In this document: positions 53,035 to 61,750 of the stretch, one piece after another | Layout: the number at the start of each line of letters is the position of its first letter | How positions within the stretch are numbered: the first letter of the stretch is position 1 | Assembly (NCBI RefSeq): GCF_007859865.1 | Contig: NZ_SJPI01000004.1 | Coordinates: forward strand, 1-64,000 | DNA length: 64,000 bases | Direction of reading: 5' to 3' | Source: Rubripirellula amarantea | Lineage (GTDB): Bacteria; Planctomycetota; Planctomycetia; Pirellulales; Pirellulaceae | Notes under the pieces: model-generated | Told to the model about the DNA's origin: nothing | What the model saw: the letters and a program-made list of their open reading frames with translations, nothing else | Databases searched by the model: none | Program-made: the position numbers and the translations under genes

Positions 53035-54600
53035 CTAGTGGCCCCACGTCAGCGATGACGGAAAAAAGATCATCGCAATGCCGAGAGCAAGAATCACGAC
53101 TCCGCTAATCAGTTTTAGCCAACGTCCTTCGCGTTCTTGCAACTTGCGATGAGAAAGAGTTGCCACGACGATGGTCAACAAGAACGCGTCGTCGAGCATG
53201 TAGGCAGCGATGTACAACGCGAGATACGCGTAGTTCTGCCACGCGGGCAAACCATGCAGGGTTAAAATTTGAGTGTAAAGCGCGGGAAGTCCCGCCGTGC
53301 ACAGCAACTCCACCGTATTGACGACAACGGCTAGCACCACAGCACCTCCGACCGCCACGCTTAGGTACTTAGCCTCCACGATCTTCCTGACTCGCCGGTA
53401 TAGCCCCGGCTTTTGACTTTCAGGTATCGAAAAAGAAATCCCTTTTTTGAAGGCGAAGAAATCTTTTACATTCACGATTCCGATCAGCAAAGCAAAAACG
53501 CCAAGTATGACCTGGACAGGACGAGCAATCCCGATCAACAAAAAGACGTTCAACCATGTTGCCATGAACGCGTAGTAAGCCAACCCGCTGACGACGACAA
53601 ACGTGCCGGCAATAAGAATGATTTTGCGACGGTCTTTAATGTTGACTAAGACCGATAGCAGGAACACCAACACCCACATCGCGCAAGGGTTAAATCCGTC
53701 AACGATTCCCACCGCGAAGGTAAACAGGGGCAATCCCAAGTCATCCACGCGCAATCGACCCAATACGGGAACATCAATCACTTCTTCCGGCATCGCCTCC
53801 TGCTGTGTCACTGATTCCACAGATGCGATGCCTATATCATCCTCGTTCGCTTCATCGGGCAATTCGAAATCGAACTCAGGTTCATCGTCCTGCATGGGAA
53901 GGTTGGCAAAATGCAACATCGTCGACGAAGCTGTCGATTCCCCGTCTGGTTGAACATTGCTCCGTTGGATCAACTGTTCGATCTGAATCCCCGTAATGTC
54001 GTCACCTTGGAAACCGACGATCACGTGCCCGGCTAGATCAAAGGTAGGCAATCCCGGAACACTACCACCGGCATGGCACAAGGCTTGCCAACGAGCACGA
54101 GCTAAATCATCACTTCCGACATCCGATATCCGAAAACGAATGGCTGGCCAACGCGGTTGCAGCCGCGAAAGAAATTGCTTTGCGTCTGCACATCGCGGGC
54201 ACGTATTTCGTGTGTAGACGTCGGCGGTAAATAGTCCTTCGATCGCAGGCCCACTTTCGGCCGCACTTTGAAATCCGAAGTAGACGCGGTCCAAGCAGTA
54301 AAAAGCTGGAACGCTGGGTTTGTCGCGTCCAGCCTTCTTACTAATTTTGTAAAGCCGGGCGAGTTGCGGGCGTTCCTTGACAACATCATGAACAACAACG
54401 TCCAACCCGGGAACACGGCGGGCGAGATCCTCAACATACCGTTCGACGGTTCGCGTCGATGGAAGATCACCACGAACGAATACCTCCATGAATACCACGT
54501 TGACATCCGGATTCGCGACGGGCGGATCCTGAGCAAGAACGCCCGGACCCCACACCATCATCATTAGGATACTTGCGAGCGGGATTAGCTTTGGAAACAT
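53035..54600 (-). CDS. Thioredoxin-fold/CcdA-like membrane fusion protein
   Basis: A 521-residue protein starting at 54600 (MFPKLIPLASILMMMVWGPGVLA signal). Residues about 30-230 are periplasmic, with a glutaredoxin-like CPRC motif (TADVYTRNTCPRCADAKQFL). An acidic linker follows (DDEPEFDFELPDEANEDD). The C-terminal half has about seven membrane segments of the CcdA/DsbD type, with DGFNPCAMWVLVFLLSVLV and VVNTVELLCTAGLPALY holding the paired transmembrane Cys. It likely carries electrons from the cytosol across the membrane to periplasmic thiols. The P-type ATPase is divergent, and both carry sigma-54 promoters. Confidence 0.85.
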   Translation of the reverse strand: MFPKLIPLASILMMMVWGPGVLAQDPPVANPDVNVVFMEVFVRGDLPSTRTVERYVEDLARRVPGLDVVVHDVVKERPQLARLYKISKKAGRDKPSVPAFYCLDRVYFGFQSAAESGPAIEGLFTADVYTRNTCPRCADAKQFLSRLQPRWPAIRFRISDVGSDDLARARWQALCHAGGSVPGLPTFDLAGHVIVGFQGDDITGIQIEQLIQRSNVQPDGESTASSTMLHFANLPMQDDEPEFDFELPDEANEDDIGIASVESVTQQEAMPEEVIDVPVLGRLRVDDLGLPLFTFAVGIVDGFNPCAMWVLVFLLSVLVNIKDRRKIILIAGTFVVVSGLAYYAFMATWLNVFLLIGIARPVQVILGVFALLIGIVNVKDFFAFKKGISFSIPESQKPGLYRRVRKIVEAKYLSVAVGGAVVLAVVVNTVELLCTAGLPALYTQILTLHGLPAWQNYAYLALYIAAYMLDDAFLLTIVVATLSHRKLQEREGRWLKLISGVVILALGIAMIFFPSSLTWGH

Positions 54601-54661
54601 GTCGTTGACGATGATCAGGTGGATGCGGAACACGGACCGATGTCCAATGTGGGGTGACTTT

Positions 54662-54677
54662 CGCAACCGGTATGCCA
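54662..54677 (-). promoter_or_regulatory. Sigma-54 promoter of the CcdA-fusion gene
   Basis: Minus strand TGGCAT-ACCGG-TTGCG, 62 bp upstream of the ATG at 54600; one mismatch in the -24 box. Confidence 0.8.
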
Positions 54678-54801
54678 GTCGATGCATTGCCAGTAGGGTT
54701 AAACAGTCGCAGTCTCATGCGAATGCGGGTCTGGTTGATTTACCTGATGATGATGCAGTTCGAATTTTCAAAACTGCGGTTCGTACAGAGTCCTGCTGTT
54801 T

Positions 54802-54818
54802 GTGCAAATGATTGGCAC
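54802..54818. promoter_or_regulatory. Palindrome between divergent sigma-54 promoters
   Basis: GTGC (54802-54805), nine bases, GCAC (54815-54818). It is about 125 bp from the -24 box of each promoter, a usual distance for a sigma-54 activator site. Candidate only. Confidence 0.4.
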
Positions 54819-54930
54819 GTTGATCGGACTGAGCCAATCCGCTCGCTTTACTGTGCGAACGATGCAAGACTTTGGGGCGAACTATGTCTCGGCTTCGCGA
54901 TAGGGCGACTCCGACAAGCCACAGCTTGCT

Positions 54931-54946
54931 TGGCATTGCAATTGCA
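54931..54946 (+). promoter_or_regulatory. Sigma-54 promoter of the P-type ATPase gene
   Basis: TGGCAT-TGCAA-TTGCA, one mismatch to consensus, ending 87 bp upstream of the ATG at 55034. Confidence 0.82.
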
Positions 54947-55033
54947 TCGCACACCCATGCGACAGCACCTTTGAAACGCATCCCTGATCCGGTGAGCTGC
55001 ACCGCAGACTTCCATCAATCTGATTCGCTGGCA

Positions 55034-57721
55034 ATGAATAACGAAACTGCTCCGTCGAAAGCTGTCTACGCATCCACTTCCGAAACCGTGCTTGACTCAC
55101 TTGGCACCAATGTTTCTCTGGGGCTAACATCCGACGAGGCAAAGGCTCGATTGCAGCAGTTTGGACCTAACGCACTGCAATCCGCGGCGGTCGTACGGTG
55201 GTATCACGTTCTCGGTCGACAATTTACCGACGTTTTGATTGTGATCTTGGCGATTGCGGCAGTTGTCTCGTTTGCGGTGGGAGAGGTTGCGGACGCTTTG
55301 ACGATCGTCGCAATCGTCTTGCTCAATGGTGTCCTGGGCTTTGTCCAAGAGTGGAAGGCAGAACGCGCGATAGAAGCGTTGCAGAAAATGCTGAGCCCAC
55401 AATGCACCGTGGTTCGCGATGGAGACGAGAAGAAAATTGACGCGGTGGAACTGGTGCCCGGCGACATCGTTCAGTTGGAAACAGGCGATTCCGTTCCCGC
55501 AGACTTGCGCTTCATTCAAGCACGCAATGTACGTGTCGATGAATCTGCCTTGACGGGCGAATCCGATTCGATTCCCAAGCAGACTCAGGCCGTTGATGCT
55601 GGTGCCCCTTTAGCGGAACGTGCCTGCATGGCATGGATGGGTACTGCCGTAACGGCGGGTCGCGCCGCGTGTGTCGTCACCGCGACCGGCCCGCAAACTC
55701 AATTCGGTCAAATTGCCAAGATGACCGAATCGCTCGGTCACGAAACAACTCCTTTGCAGATTCAACTAAGCCGACTTGGGAAACAACTTGGTGCGTTTGC
55801 AGTTTTCGTTTCTATCGCAGTCGCGGTTGCCGGTTGGTGGATGGGGCAACCCGTTTTCGACATGTTCCTCACTGGAATCTCCCTGGCGGTTGCGGTCGTT
55901 CCCGAGGGATTGCCAGCGGTTGTCACCCTTACCCTTGCACTTGGGGTGCGAGAGATGGTGAGGCGCAAAGCTCTGCTTCGACGACTCAGAGCAGCGGAAA
56001 CACTTGGTGCCGCCACGATTGTTTGCACTGACAAAACAGGAACGCTCACTCAGAACCAAATGACCGTCCGCAAGATCTGGCTTGCCGCCGGAGAGGTCGA
56101 TGTGACTGGAATCGGATATGACCCAGCGGGTCATTTCGTTTCGCAAGGTGAAAAACTTGACTACCGATCAAGAAGCGATTTGATCGCCATGCTGGAATCC
56201 GGACTACGATGCAACCACGCCAAGCTTCGTCACGATAGCGATGGTTGGCACGAAAGCGGCGAACCCACCGAAGCTGCAATCGTGGTAGCTGCCCACAAAG
56301 CTTGGTTGGACCCAGTCAACGAGCACGAAACGATCGAAGAGTTCTCGTTCACATCGTCGCGCAAACGAATGACAATTGTTCAATGCGAAACGCAGAATGC
56401 CACTGCCCATAGCAAGGGGGCTCCCGAGGTGCTGTTGCCTTTGTGCTCACGAATTCGTGATGGCGACCAAGTTCGTGACTTCAACCAAACGGACCGCGAC
56501 GCAGTCGAAACTGCAATCACAACCATGGCTGAGCTCGGTCTACGTACGCTGGCAATCGCTCGTCGCGAATTCTCCCGAGAACACGTGAACGTATGCGACG
56601 AGAATGAGATCGAACAAGACTTCACGCTGCTAGGAATCGTTGGAATGCTTGATCCGCCAAGATCGGAAGTTTCTGAAGCAATCTCGTTAGCTGTATCCGC
56701 TGGCATTCGTGTGCTGATGATCACCGGCGATTCGCCTCAGACCGCTACAGCGATTGCTCAAAAGATAGGACTGCCGGTCGAACGTTCGGTTACGGGCGGT
56801 GAGATTGATCAGTTCGATTCCGACCAACTGAGTCGTTTACTGGAAAAAGATGTTGTCTTCGCTCGAACCACGCCCGAACACAAACTGCGGATTGTTGAAT
56901 CCTTGCAAGCGGCCGGTCACGTCGTAGGCATGACCGGTGACGGTGTCAACGACGCGCCGGCCTTAAAGCGTGCGGACATCGGCATCGCGATGGGGCGACG
57001 AGGCACAGATGTCGCGAAGGGAGCATCGGACATGATCCTAACCGACGATAACTTCAGCAGTATTATCAGCGCGATCGAAGAAGGACGTCGCCAGTATGCT
57101 AACATCCAAAAGTTTGTTCGCTATCTTTTGTCGTCCAACACTGGCGAGGTGGTGCTGATCTTCGTGAACATTCTGATCGGTGGTCCGCTGGTCTTGTTGC
57201 CTGTCCAGATTCTATGGATGAACTTGGTAACAGACGGGCTAAGCGCTGTGGCGTTGGGATTGGAACCTGCCGACAAATCAATGATGCAACGGCCTCCGCG
57301 GCGTCCTGATTCGCCAGTCATTGATGGCTACGGATTTGCATTGATTGCTGCGCTGGGAACCTACATCGGCTTGGCGACGCTGTGGCTTTTCCACAATTAC
57401 CTGATCAGCGATGATGCGAGGAAAATTGCGGTTGCTCAAACAGTTGCGTTCACTTGCATTGTGATGATTGAGAAAGCGAATGTGTTCAACTTCCGATCGT
57501 TGACCAATCCACTGCATCGACTTGGATTGCTGACCAATCCTTGGGTGTTGATCGCTGTCGCCTTCACCATCGCATTGCAGGTCGCGGCGGTGTATGTACC
57601 GTTTCTTCAGGACGCTCTTCACACCGTTCCTTTGAACCTAGGCGACTGGGCACGAATCGCAGCTCTTTCGCTTCCGATCCTGTTGGTTACCGAGAGCGTC
57701 AAGTGGTGGCGTGCGACCTAG
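55034..57721 (+). CDS. Cation-transporting P-type ATPase (P2, Ca2+-type)
   Basis: An 895-residue inner-membrane pump. The start at 55034 (MNNETAPSKAVYA) fits the family; the frame upstream to 54872 crosses the promoter and is rejected. Visible are the actuator loop (ALTGESDSIPK), the PEGLPA membrane motif, the phosphorylated D333 in DKTGTLT, KGAPE and the hinge MTGDGVNDAPALKRADIGIAMG. The closest groups are SERCA/PMR1-like Ca2+ or Na+/K+-type bacterial ATPases. It would export cations and, with NhaA and YqaE, points to ion homeostasis in the regulon. Confidence 0.93.
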   Translation: MNNETAPSKAVYASTSETVLDSLGTNVSLGLTSDEAKARLQQFGPNALQSAAVVRWYHVLGRQFTDVLIVILAIAAVVSFAVGEVADALTIVAIVLLNGVLGFVQEWKAERAIEALQKMLSPQCTVVRDGDEKKIDAVELVPGDIVQLETGDSVPADLRFIQARNVRVDESALTGESDSIPKQTQAVDAGAPLAERACMAWMGTAVTAGRAACVVTATGPQTQFGQIAKMTESLGHETTPLQIQLSRLGKQLGAFAVFVSIAVAVAGWWMGQPVFDMFLTGISLAVAVVPEGLPAVVTLTLALGVREMVRRKALLRRLRAAETLGAATIVCTDKTGTLTQNQMTVRKIWLAAGEVDVTGIGYDPAGHFVSQGEKLDYRSRSDLIAMLESGLRCNHAKLRHDSDGWHESGEPTEAAIVVAAHKAWLDPVNEHETIEEFSFTSSRKRMTIVQCETQNATAHSKGAPEVLLPLCSRIRDGDQVRDFNQTDRDAVETAITTMAELGLRTLAIARREFSREHVNVCDENEIEQDFTLLGIVGMLDPPRSEVSEAISLAVSAGIRVLMITGDSPQTATAIAQKIGLPVERSVTGGEIDQFDSDQLSRLLEKDVVFARTTPEHKLRIVESLQAAGHVVGMTGDGVNDAPALKRADIGIAMGRRGTDVAKGASDMILTDDNFSSIISAIEEGRRQYANIQKFVRYLLSSNTGEVVLIFVNILIGGPLVLLPVQILWMNLVTDGLSAVALGLEPADKSMMQRPPRRPDSPVIDGYGFALIAALGTYIGLATLWLFHNYLISDDARKIAVAQTVAFTCIVMIEKANVFNFRSLTNPLHRLGLLTNPWVLIAVAFTIALQVAAVYVPFLQDALHTVPLNLGDWARIAALSLPILLVTESVKWWRAT

Positions 57722-57782
57722 CGATTCAAGCTTGCAGTGGGGAAATCACCGCAAAGAGTTTGCAATCGAGCCGGTGCGGTGA

Positions 57783-58829
57783 CTAAGTCTTTAGATGTCC
57801 AAACGAGTCCCCTCGATTGATGTCCGCGACGGGAGTCGGATCGAAATAGTGATTCGAGCGAGATAGCGGATCGACGTATTCCAACCGCATCAAACGCTCG
57901 GGACCAAGTTCGACCTTTGGCCTAGCTTTCAAGAAACTTTGAAGCGAATCGAAACGGCTGGTGTCGAGGAAGCGGGCAATTGCGGTCGAGATCTTTCGGA
58001 TAGCGTCAGGTCCCTCTCGGTAGATCTCCGAAGTCACCATCACAACGTCCGCGCCAGCAATCATGCTCTTGATCGCGTCTTCTCCGGTCCGCACACCACC
58101 ACTGGCGGCAATCGACATGCCCAGTCCATTGGTTCGGGCACGAACAATGCCTTCCAGGATGCTGCCCAACGAATCAGTCGGTGAAAGCTCCCAACGAATC
58201 GTCCAGTGCATGCGATCAATACTAACGTCCCAGTGAGGCACGTGGGTGAACAGCACCAACCCTTTCGCACCACAAGTTTTCATTTGATGAGCGATCGCCG
58301 CTAGGTTTGTAAACCGTTGATTCAACTTAACGGCGACCGGAATCGTCACACTTGCGCATAACTTGTGCACAATATCGCACAACTTTGATTCAACCTCAGC
58401 AGCAGGTTCGTCAGGATTCGTGATGATGGGTTGCCAGTTCAGTTCCAAAGCATCCGCACCGCTCGATTCTATTTGCTTTGCAAAGTCCAGCCACTTTCCA
58501 GACGCACCTCCGTTGATACTTGCGATGATGGGAACAGATTCACGTTGCTTCAATAGCTCAAGGGTCTTGAGATAGCAATCAACGCCACCATTGTACTTAT
58601 CCTGCTGAGGCTGATATCCGCTTTGCTCAATTGCAGCCATCGGATCGCTCGCTTGAAGCTGCTGGTGAACGATCTGCTCTTGCAGTATCGAGGGCAAGAC
58701 GATTGCACCAGCTCCGGCGAGAACGAATTGGCGAACCGATTCAGGAGACATCGTGAGCGGACAGGATCCGACGATCACAGGTGAATCCAATTGAAGACCC
58801 AGGTAATTGGCCGATAGTTCAGAGGACAT
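57783..58829 (-). CDS. Dihydroorotate-dehydrogenase-like flavoprotein
   Basis: A 348-residue TIM barrel started at the ATG at 58829; the longer frame to 58889 crosses the sigma-54 promoter. NYLGLQLDSPVIVGSCPLTMSPESVRQFVLAGAGAIVLPSILQEQI is typical of 'dihydroorotate dehydrogenase-like' proteins, which cluster with PEP synthase and fermentative enzymes rather than with pyrimidine genes. IASINGG, NWQPI, IPVAVKLNQRFTN and AASGGVRTGEDAIKSMIAGADVVMVTSEIYREG supply the FMN site. Its exact reaction is unknown. It lies beside ppsA with its own promoter and may be linked to anaerobic metabolism. Confidence 0.87.
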   Translation of the reverse strand: MSSELSANYLGLQLDSPVIVGSCPLTMSPESVRQFVLAGAGAIVLPSILQEQIVHQQLQASDPMAAIEQSGYQPQQDKYNGGVDCYLKTLELLKQRESVPIIASINGGASGKWLDFAKQIESSGADALELNWQPIITNPDEPAAEVESKLCDIVHKLCASVTIPVAVKLNQRFTNLAAIAHQMKTCGAKGLVLFTHVPHWDVSIDRMHWTIRWELSPTDSLGSILEGIVRARTNGLGMSIAASGGVRTGEDAIKSMIAGADVVMVTSEIYREGPDAIRKISTAIARFLDTSRFDSLQSFLKARPKVELGPERLMRLEYVDPLSRSNHYFDPTPVADINRGDSFGHLKT

Positions 58830-58870
58830 GACAACACCGCTTGTAAAAGATTCGTACAAACACCGACAGA

Positions 58871-58886
58871 TGCAATCGCCGTTCCG
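58871..58886 (-). promoter_or_regulatory. Sigma-54 promoter of the DHOD-like gene
   Basis: Minus strand CGGAAC-GGCGA-TTGCA. The -12 box is perfect and the -24 box keeps GG. It is 42 bp upstream of the ATG at 58829. Confidence 0.75.
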
Positions 58887-59001
58887 CAAAGCCTCGTCTG
58901 TTCAATTTGATGAAAACCGACGTCCATTGGTGTCAGTCCCACCGCGCTCAATCGACTGCATCCAAAATTGCGAAGACGTGCTTTCGAGACTAAACCGCGA
59001 A

Positions 59002-61425
59002 CTAAACGGCACTGCGTTCCACGTCCAAAACCTGCAGTGTGGTTTTAAGAATCGCGTCCGGTGTAAGCGAAATGCTGTCGATGCCCTGCTGGACCAGAAA
59101 CTCTGCAAAGTCGGGATAGTCGCTCGGCGCTTGTCCGCAAATGCCAATTTTGACATTGTGAATCTTGGCGGTTTGGATGACTGATGCGATCAAGCGTTTG
59201 ACTGCGTCGTTGCGCTCATCGAAAACGTGTGCAACAATGGCGGAGTCGCGGTCCACGCCGAGAGTAAGTTGTGTCAGGTCATTAGAACCGATCGAAAATC
59301 CGTCGAATATCTCAGCAAACTGATCCGCCAAGATCACGTTGCTGGGAATTTCGCACATGACATAAAATTCTAAGCCGTCTTGTCCGCGGACCAGATCGTA
59401 CTTGGCCATCTCTTCCTGGACTTTGCGGCCTTCTTCAACCGTACGACAAAATGGAATCATCAGCTTAACGTTCTTCAACCCCATCTGGTTGCGAACCTTG
59501 TGCATGGCCTTGCATTCGAGGCCGAACGCATCTCGAAATGATTCATCGTAGTATCGAGACGCGCCACGAAAACCAAGCATAGGATTCTCTTCGTGCGGTT
59601 CGTACGCTGCACCGCCGATCAGGTTCGCATACTCGTTCGTCTTAAAATCACTGAGCCGTACAATTACATCGTTGGGTGCAAACGCCGCAGCAATCAACCC
59701 AACGCCTTCGGCAAGACGGTCAATGTAGAATTGTGGTTTGTTGTCGTAGCCCAGCGTTGCCTCGTCGACTTGCCGGCGAGTTGCCCCGTCCAATTTGTCG
59801 TAGTCAAGCAAGGCTTGGGGGTGGACCTTCACGTACGTGCTGATGATGAACTCTTCACGAGCAAGCCCCACGCCGTCGTTGGGAATGGCGGCTAGCGAGA
59901 ACGCTTCGTCGGGCGAACCGACGTTCATCATCATCTTGGTTCTTGGTCGCTGCATTCCGGTTGCGTCGATTGTTTCGACATCAAATGCTAATTCACCTTC
60001 GTAGACGACACCTTCGTCCCCCTCGGCGCAGTTGATCGTGACGATCTGACCGTCTTGCAAACGATCTGTCGCATGAATGGTTCCCACGATCGCCGGTAAA
60101 TTCAGTTCACGACTGACGATGGCAGCGTGACAGGTTCGACCACCGCGATTGGTGATGATGCCTGCAGCGCGCTTCATCACGGGTTCCCAGTCGGGGTCAG
60201 TTTTGTCCGTGACCAGGATTTCCCCTTCTTGGAAATCAGCCAACCGTCCCACGTCGTGGACCAAACGCACCGGTCCCGATGCGATGCGTTCACCGACGCT
60301 GCGACCAGTCAAGATTTTCGCCGACGTCTCTTTCAGGTGGTAACGCTCAATCGCCGTCACCTGCTTCCGCGACTGTACCGTTTCCGGTCGAGCTTGCACG
60401 ATAAACAGCTCGCCGGTTTGTCCGTCTTTGGCCCATTCCATATCCATCGGGCAAATGTCACCGCGAAGTTGGCTGTAATGGTCTTCGATTTCGCAGGCCC
60501 ATCGAGCAAGCTGCAGAATATCATCGTCACTCAAAGCAAAACGATTCGCTTGTTCAGGGTCGACCGGCACGTTCTTGGTCATCTTGCTGCCGCCGCAGTC
60601 ATAGATCATTTTCAGTTCTTTGCGACCAATTGCTTTCTTAAGAATCGGACGAAATCCCTGACGAAGCGTCGGCTTGTAAACGTAGTATTCGTCCGGATTC
60701 ACGCTCCCTTGGACGACGTTTTCGCCCAACCCGTATGCAGCGTTGATCAGGACAACGTCGCTGAATCCACTTTCCGTGTCGATAGAAAACATCACGCCTG
60801 AAGTTGCCAAATCTGACCGGACCATCTTTTGAATGCCAATCGACAATGCCACTTGCATTGAATCATAGCCATGACGAGCCCGGTACGAGATTGCGCGATC
60901 GGTAAACAACGAAGCGAAGCAACGTCGACAGGCATCTAGCACCGACGCTTGCCCACGCACGTTCAAGTACGTTTCTTGCTGACCGGCAAAACTGGCATCG
61001 GGCAGATCCTCGGCTGTCGCACTGCTGCGAACCGCCACGTCCGCTAGATGATCTTGTCCTTTGCAAAGGTGGTGATAGGCGTCCGTGATCGCGTGGGACA
61101 GTTCAGCGGGAAGCGGTGTATCGAGAATCATGTGCCGCACAATTTGTCCGTGGTGCTGCAAGCTTCCCACATCGCTGACGTTCATCCCACTAAGAACTTG
61201 TGCGATTTTTTCGTCAAGCCCGGAATCATGCAAGAACGTGCGGTACGCGTCCGCGGTGGTGGCGAAACCGTTGGGGATGCGAACACCGCGGGGCGTCAGT
61301 TGGCGACACATTTCACCAAGTGATGCGTTCTTTCCGCCGACGGTCGAAACGTCAGCCATCGAGATTTGGTCAAACCAGCGAACCAAGTCGGTCGCAGAGG
61401 TGGATGGAACACTAGCAACGCTCAT
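59002..61425 (-). CDS. ppsA: Phosphoenolpyruvate synthase
   Basis: An 807-residue enzyme of normal family length (about 790-870). The N-terminal ATP-grasp (KNASLGEMCRQL, VRSSATAEDLPDASFAGQQETYLNVRG) is followed by the central phospho-His domain with H433 in NRGGRTCHAAIVSRE. The C-terminal TIM barrel (GIGICGQAPSDYPDFAEFLVQQGIDSISLTPDA, catalytic Cys in ICGQ) completes it. It converts pyruvate, ATP and water into PEP, AMP and phosphate; in anaerobic gene sets it may also work in carbon recycling. It has the best sigma-54 promoter of the window, 62 bp upstream. Confidence 0.96.
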   Translation of the reverse strand: MSVASVPSTSATDLVRWFDQISMADVSTVGGKNASLGEMCRQLTPRGVRIPNGFATTADAYRTFLHDSGLDEKIAQVLSGMNVSDVGSLQHHGQIVRHMILDTPLPAELSHAITDAYHHLCKGQDHLADVAVRSSATAEDLPDASFAGQQETYLNVRGQASVLDACRRCFASLFTDRAISYRARHGYDSMQVALSIGIQKMVRSDLATSGVMFSIDTESGFSDVVLINAAYGLGENVVQGSVNPDEYYVYKPTLRQGFRPILKKAIGRKELKMIYDCGGSKMTKNVPVDPEQANRFALSDDDILQLARWACEIEDHYSQLRGDICPMDMEWAKDGQTGELFIVQARPETVQSRKQVTAIERYHLKETSAKILTGRSVGERIASGPVRLVHDVGRLADFQEGEILVTDKTDPDWEPVMKRAAGIITNRGGRTCHAAIVSRELNLPAIVGTIHATDRLQDGQIVTINCAEGDEGVVYEGELAFDVETIDATGMQRPRTKMMMNVGSPDEAFSLAAIPNDGVGLAREEFIISTYVKVHPQALLDYDKLDGATRRQVDEATLGYDNKPQFYIDRLAEGVGLIAAAFAPNDVIVRLSDFKTNEYANLIGGAAYEPHEENPMLGFRGASRYYDESFRDAFGLECKAMHKVRNQMGLKNVKLMIPFCRTVEEGRKVQEEMAKYDLVRGQDGLEFYVMCEIPSNVILADQFAEIFDGFSIGSNDLTQLTLGVDRDSAIVAHVFDERNDAVKRLIASVIQTAKIHNVKIGICGQAPSDYPDFAEFLVQQGIDSISLTPDAILKTTLQVLDVERSAV

Positions 61426-61486
61426 GACTGGTAACTCGCTAAAGAGGAAGACTTGTTATTGGTCGGCTTACTCAAGCGATTTGCAA

Positions 61487-61502
61487 TGCAACCAACGTGC
61501 CA
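61487..61502 (-). promoter_or_regulatory. Sigma-54 promoter of ppsA (consensus)
   Basis: Minus strand TGGCAC-GTTGG-TTGCA, a perfect match at all defined positions, 62 bp upstream of the ppsA ATG. Confidence 0.92.
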
Positions 61503-61540
61503 GCGATCGGAACGATAAGATGGGACCTCTGGCGACGCAA

Positions 61541-61560
61541 TTCGTGCTCATCCGCACGAA
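61541..61560. promoter_or_regulatory. Perfect palindrome, candidate activator site
   Basis: TTCGTGC (61541-61547), six bases, GCACGAA (61554-61560). It lies 39 bp beyond the ppsA -24 box and 50 bp before the 61610 site, so it could serve both directions. Confidence 0.45.
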
Positions 61561-61609
61561 ACCATGAGCCCTGACGCTCATTCATAACTCACATTGCGGG
61601 TATTTTTTG

Positions 61610-61625
61610 ACGGTACACGAAGTGC
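61610..61625 (+). promoter_or_regulatory. Weak sigma-54-like promoter of the CNB/hydrogenase operon
   Basis: CGGTAC-ACGAA-GTGCA has GG and GC 10 bp apart, as required, but three mismatches to consensus. It ends 125 bp upstream of the ATG at 61751. Confidence 0.45.
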
Positions 61626-61750
61626 ATCCTTAGGTGTGCAATGCTAAGGGTGCATGAGCAAAAGTGCTTCGGCGAAAAAGCACCAGTGGACGTTCCTTGG
61701 CTTGGCCTGATTTAAGCGCGATATCAACACGTGAAGGACGAACTTCAACA

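Larger units (their letters stand above)
54601..55033. promoter_or_regulatory. Divergent sigma-54 control region
   Basis: About 430 bp between the CcdA-fusion and the ATPase. Two -24/-12 promoters face outwards (54662-54677 minus, 54931-54946 plus), with a GTGC-N9-GCAC palindrome near the midpoint. Confidence 0.65.
61426..61750. promoter_or_regulatory. Divergent control region of ppsA and the hydrogenase-like operon
   Basis: About 325 bp with no gene. It contains a consensus sigma-54 promoter for ppsA, a palindrome at 61541-61560 and a weaker plus-strand -24/-12 site at 61610-61625. Confidence 0.6.

Noticed and set aside
54872-55033. Longer N-terminus of the P-type ATPase (start at 54872)
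   Set aside because: It would translate through the -24/-12 promoter, and the extra residues do not resemble the family.
60127-60801. Plus-strand 224-codon ORF
   Set aside because: It lies fully antisense to ppsA, with Cys/His/Arg-rich composition typical of a shadow frame.
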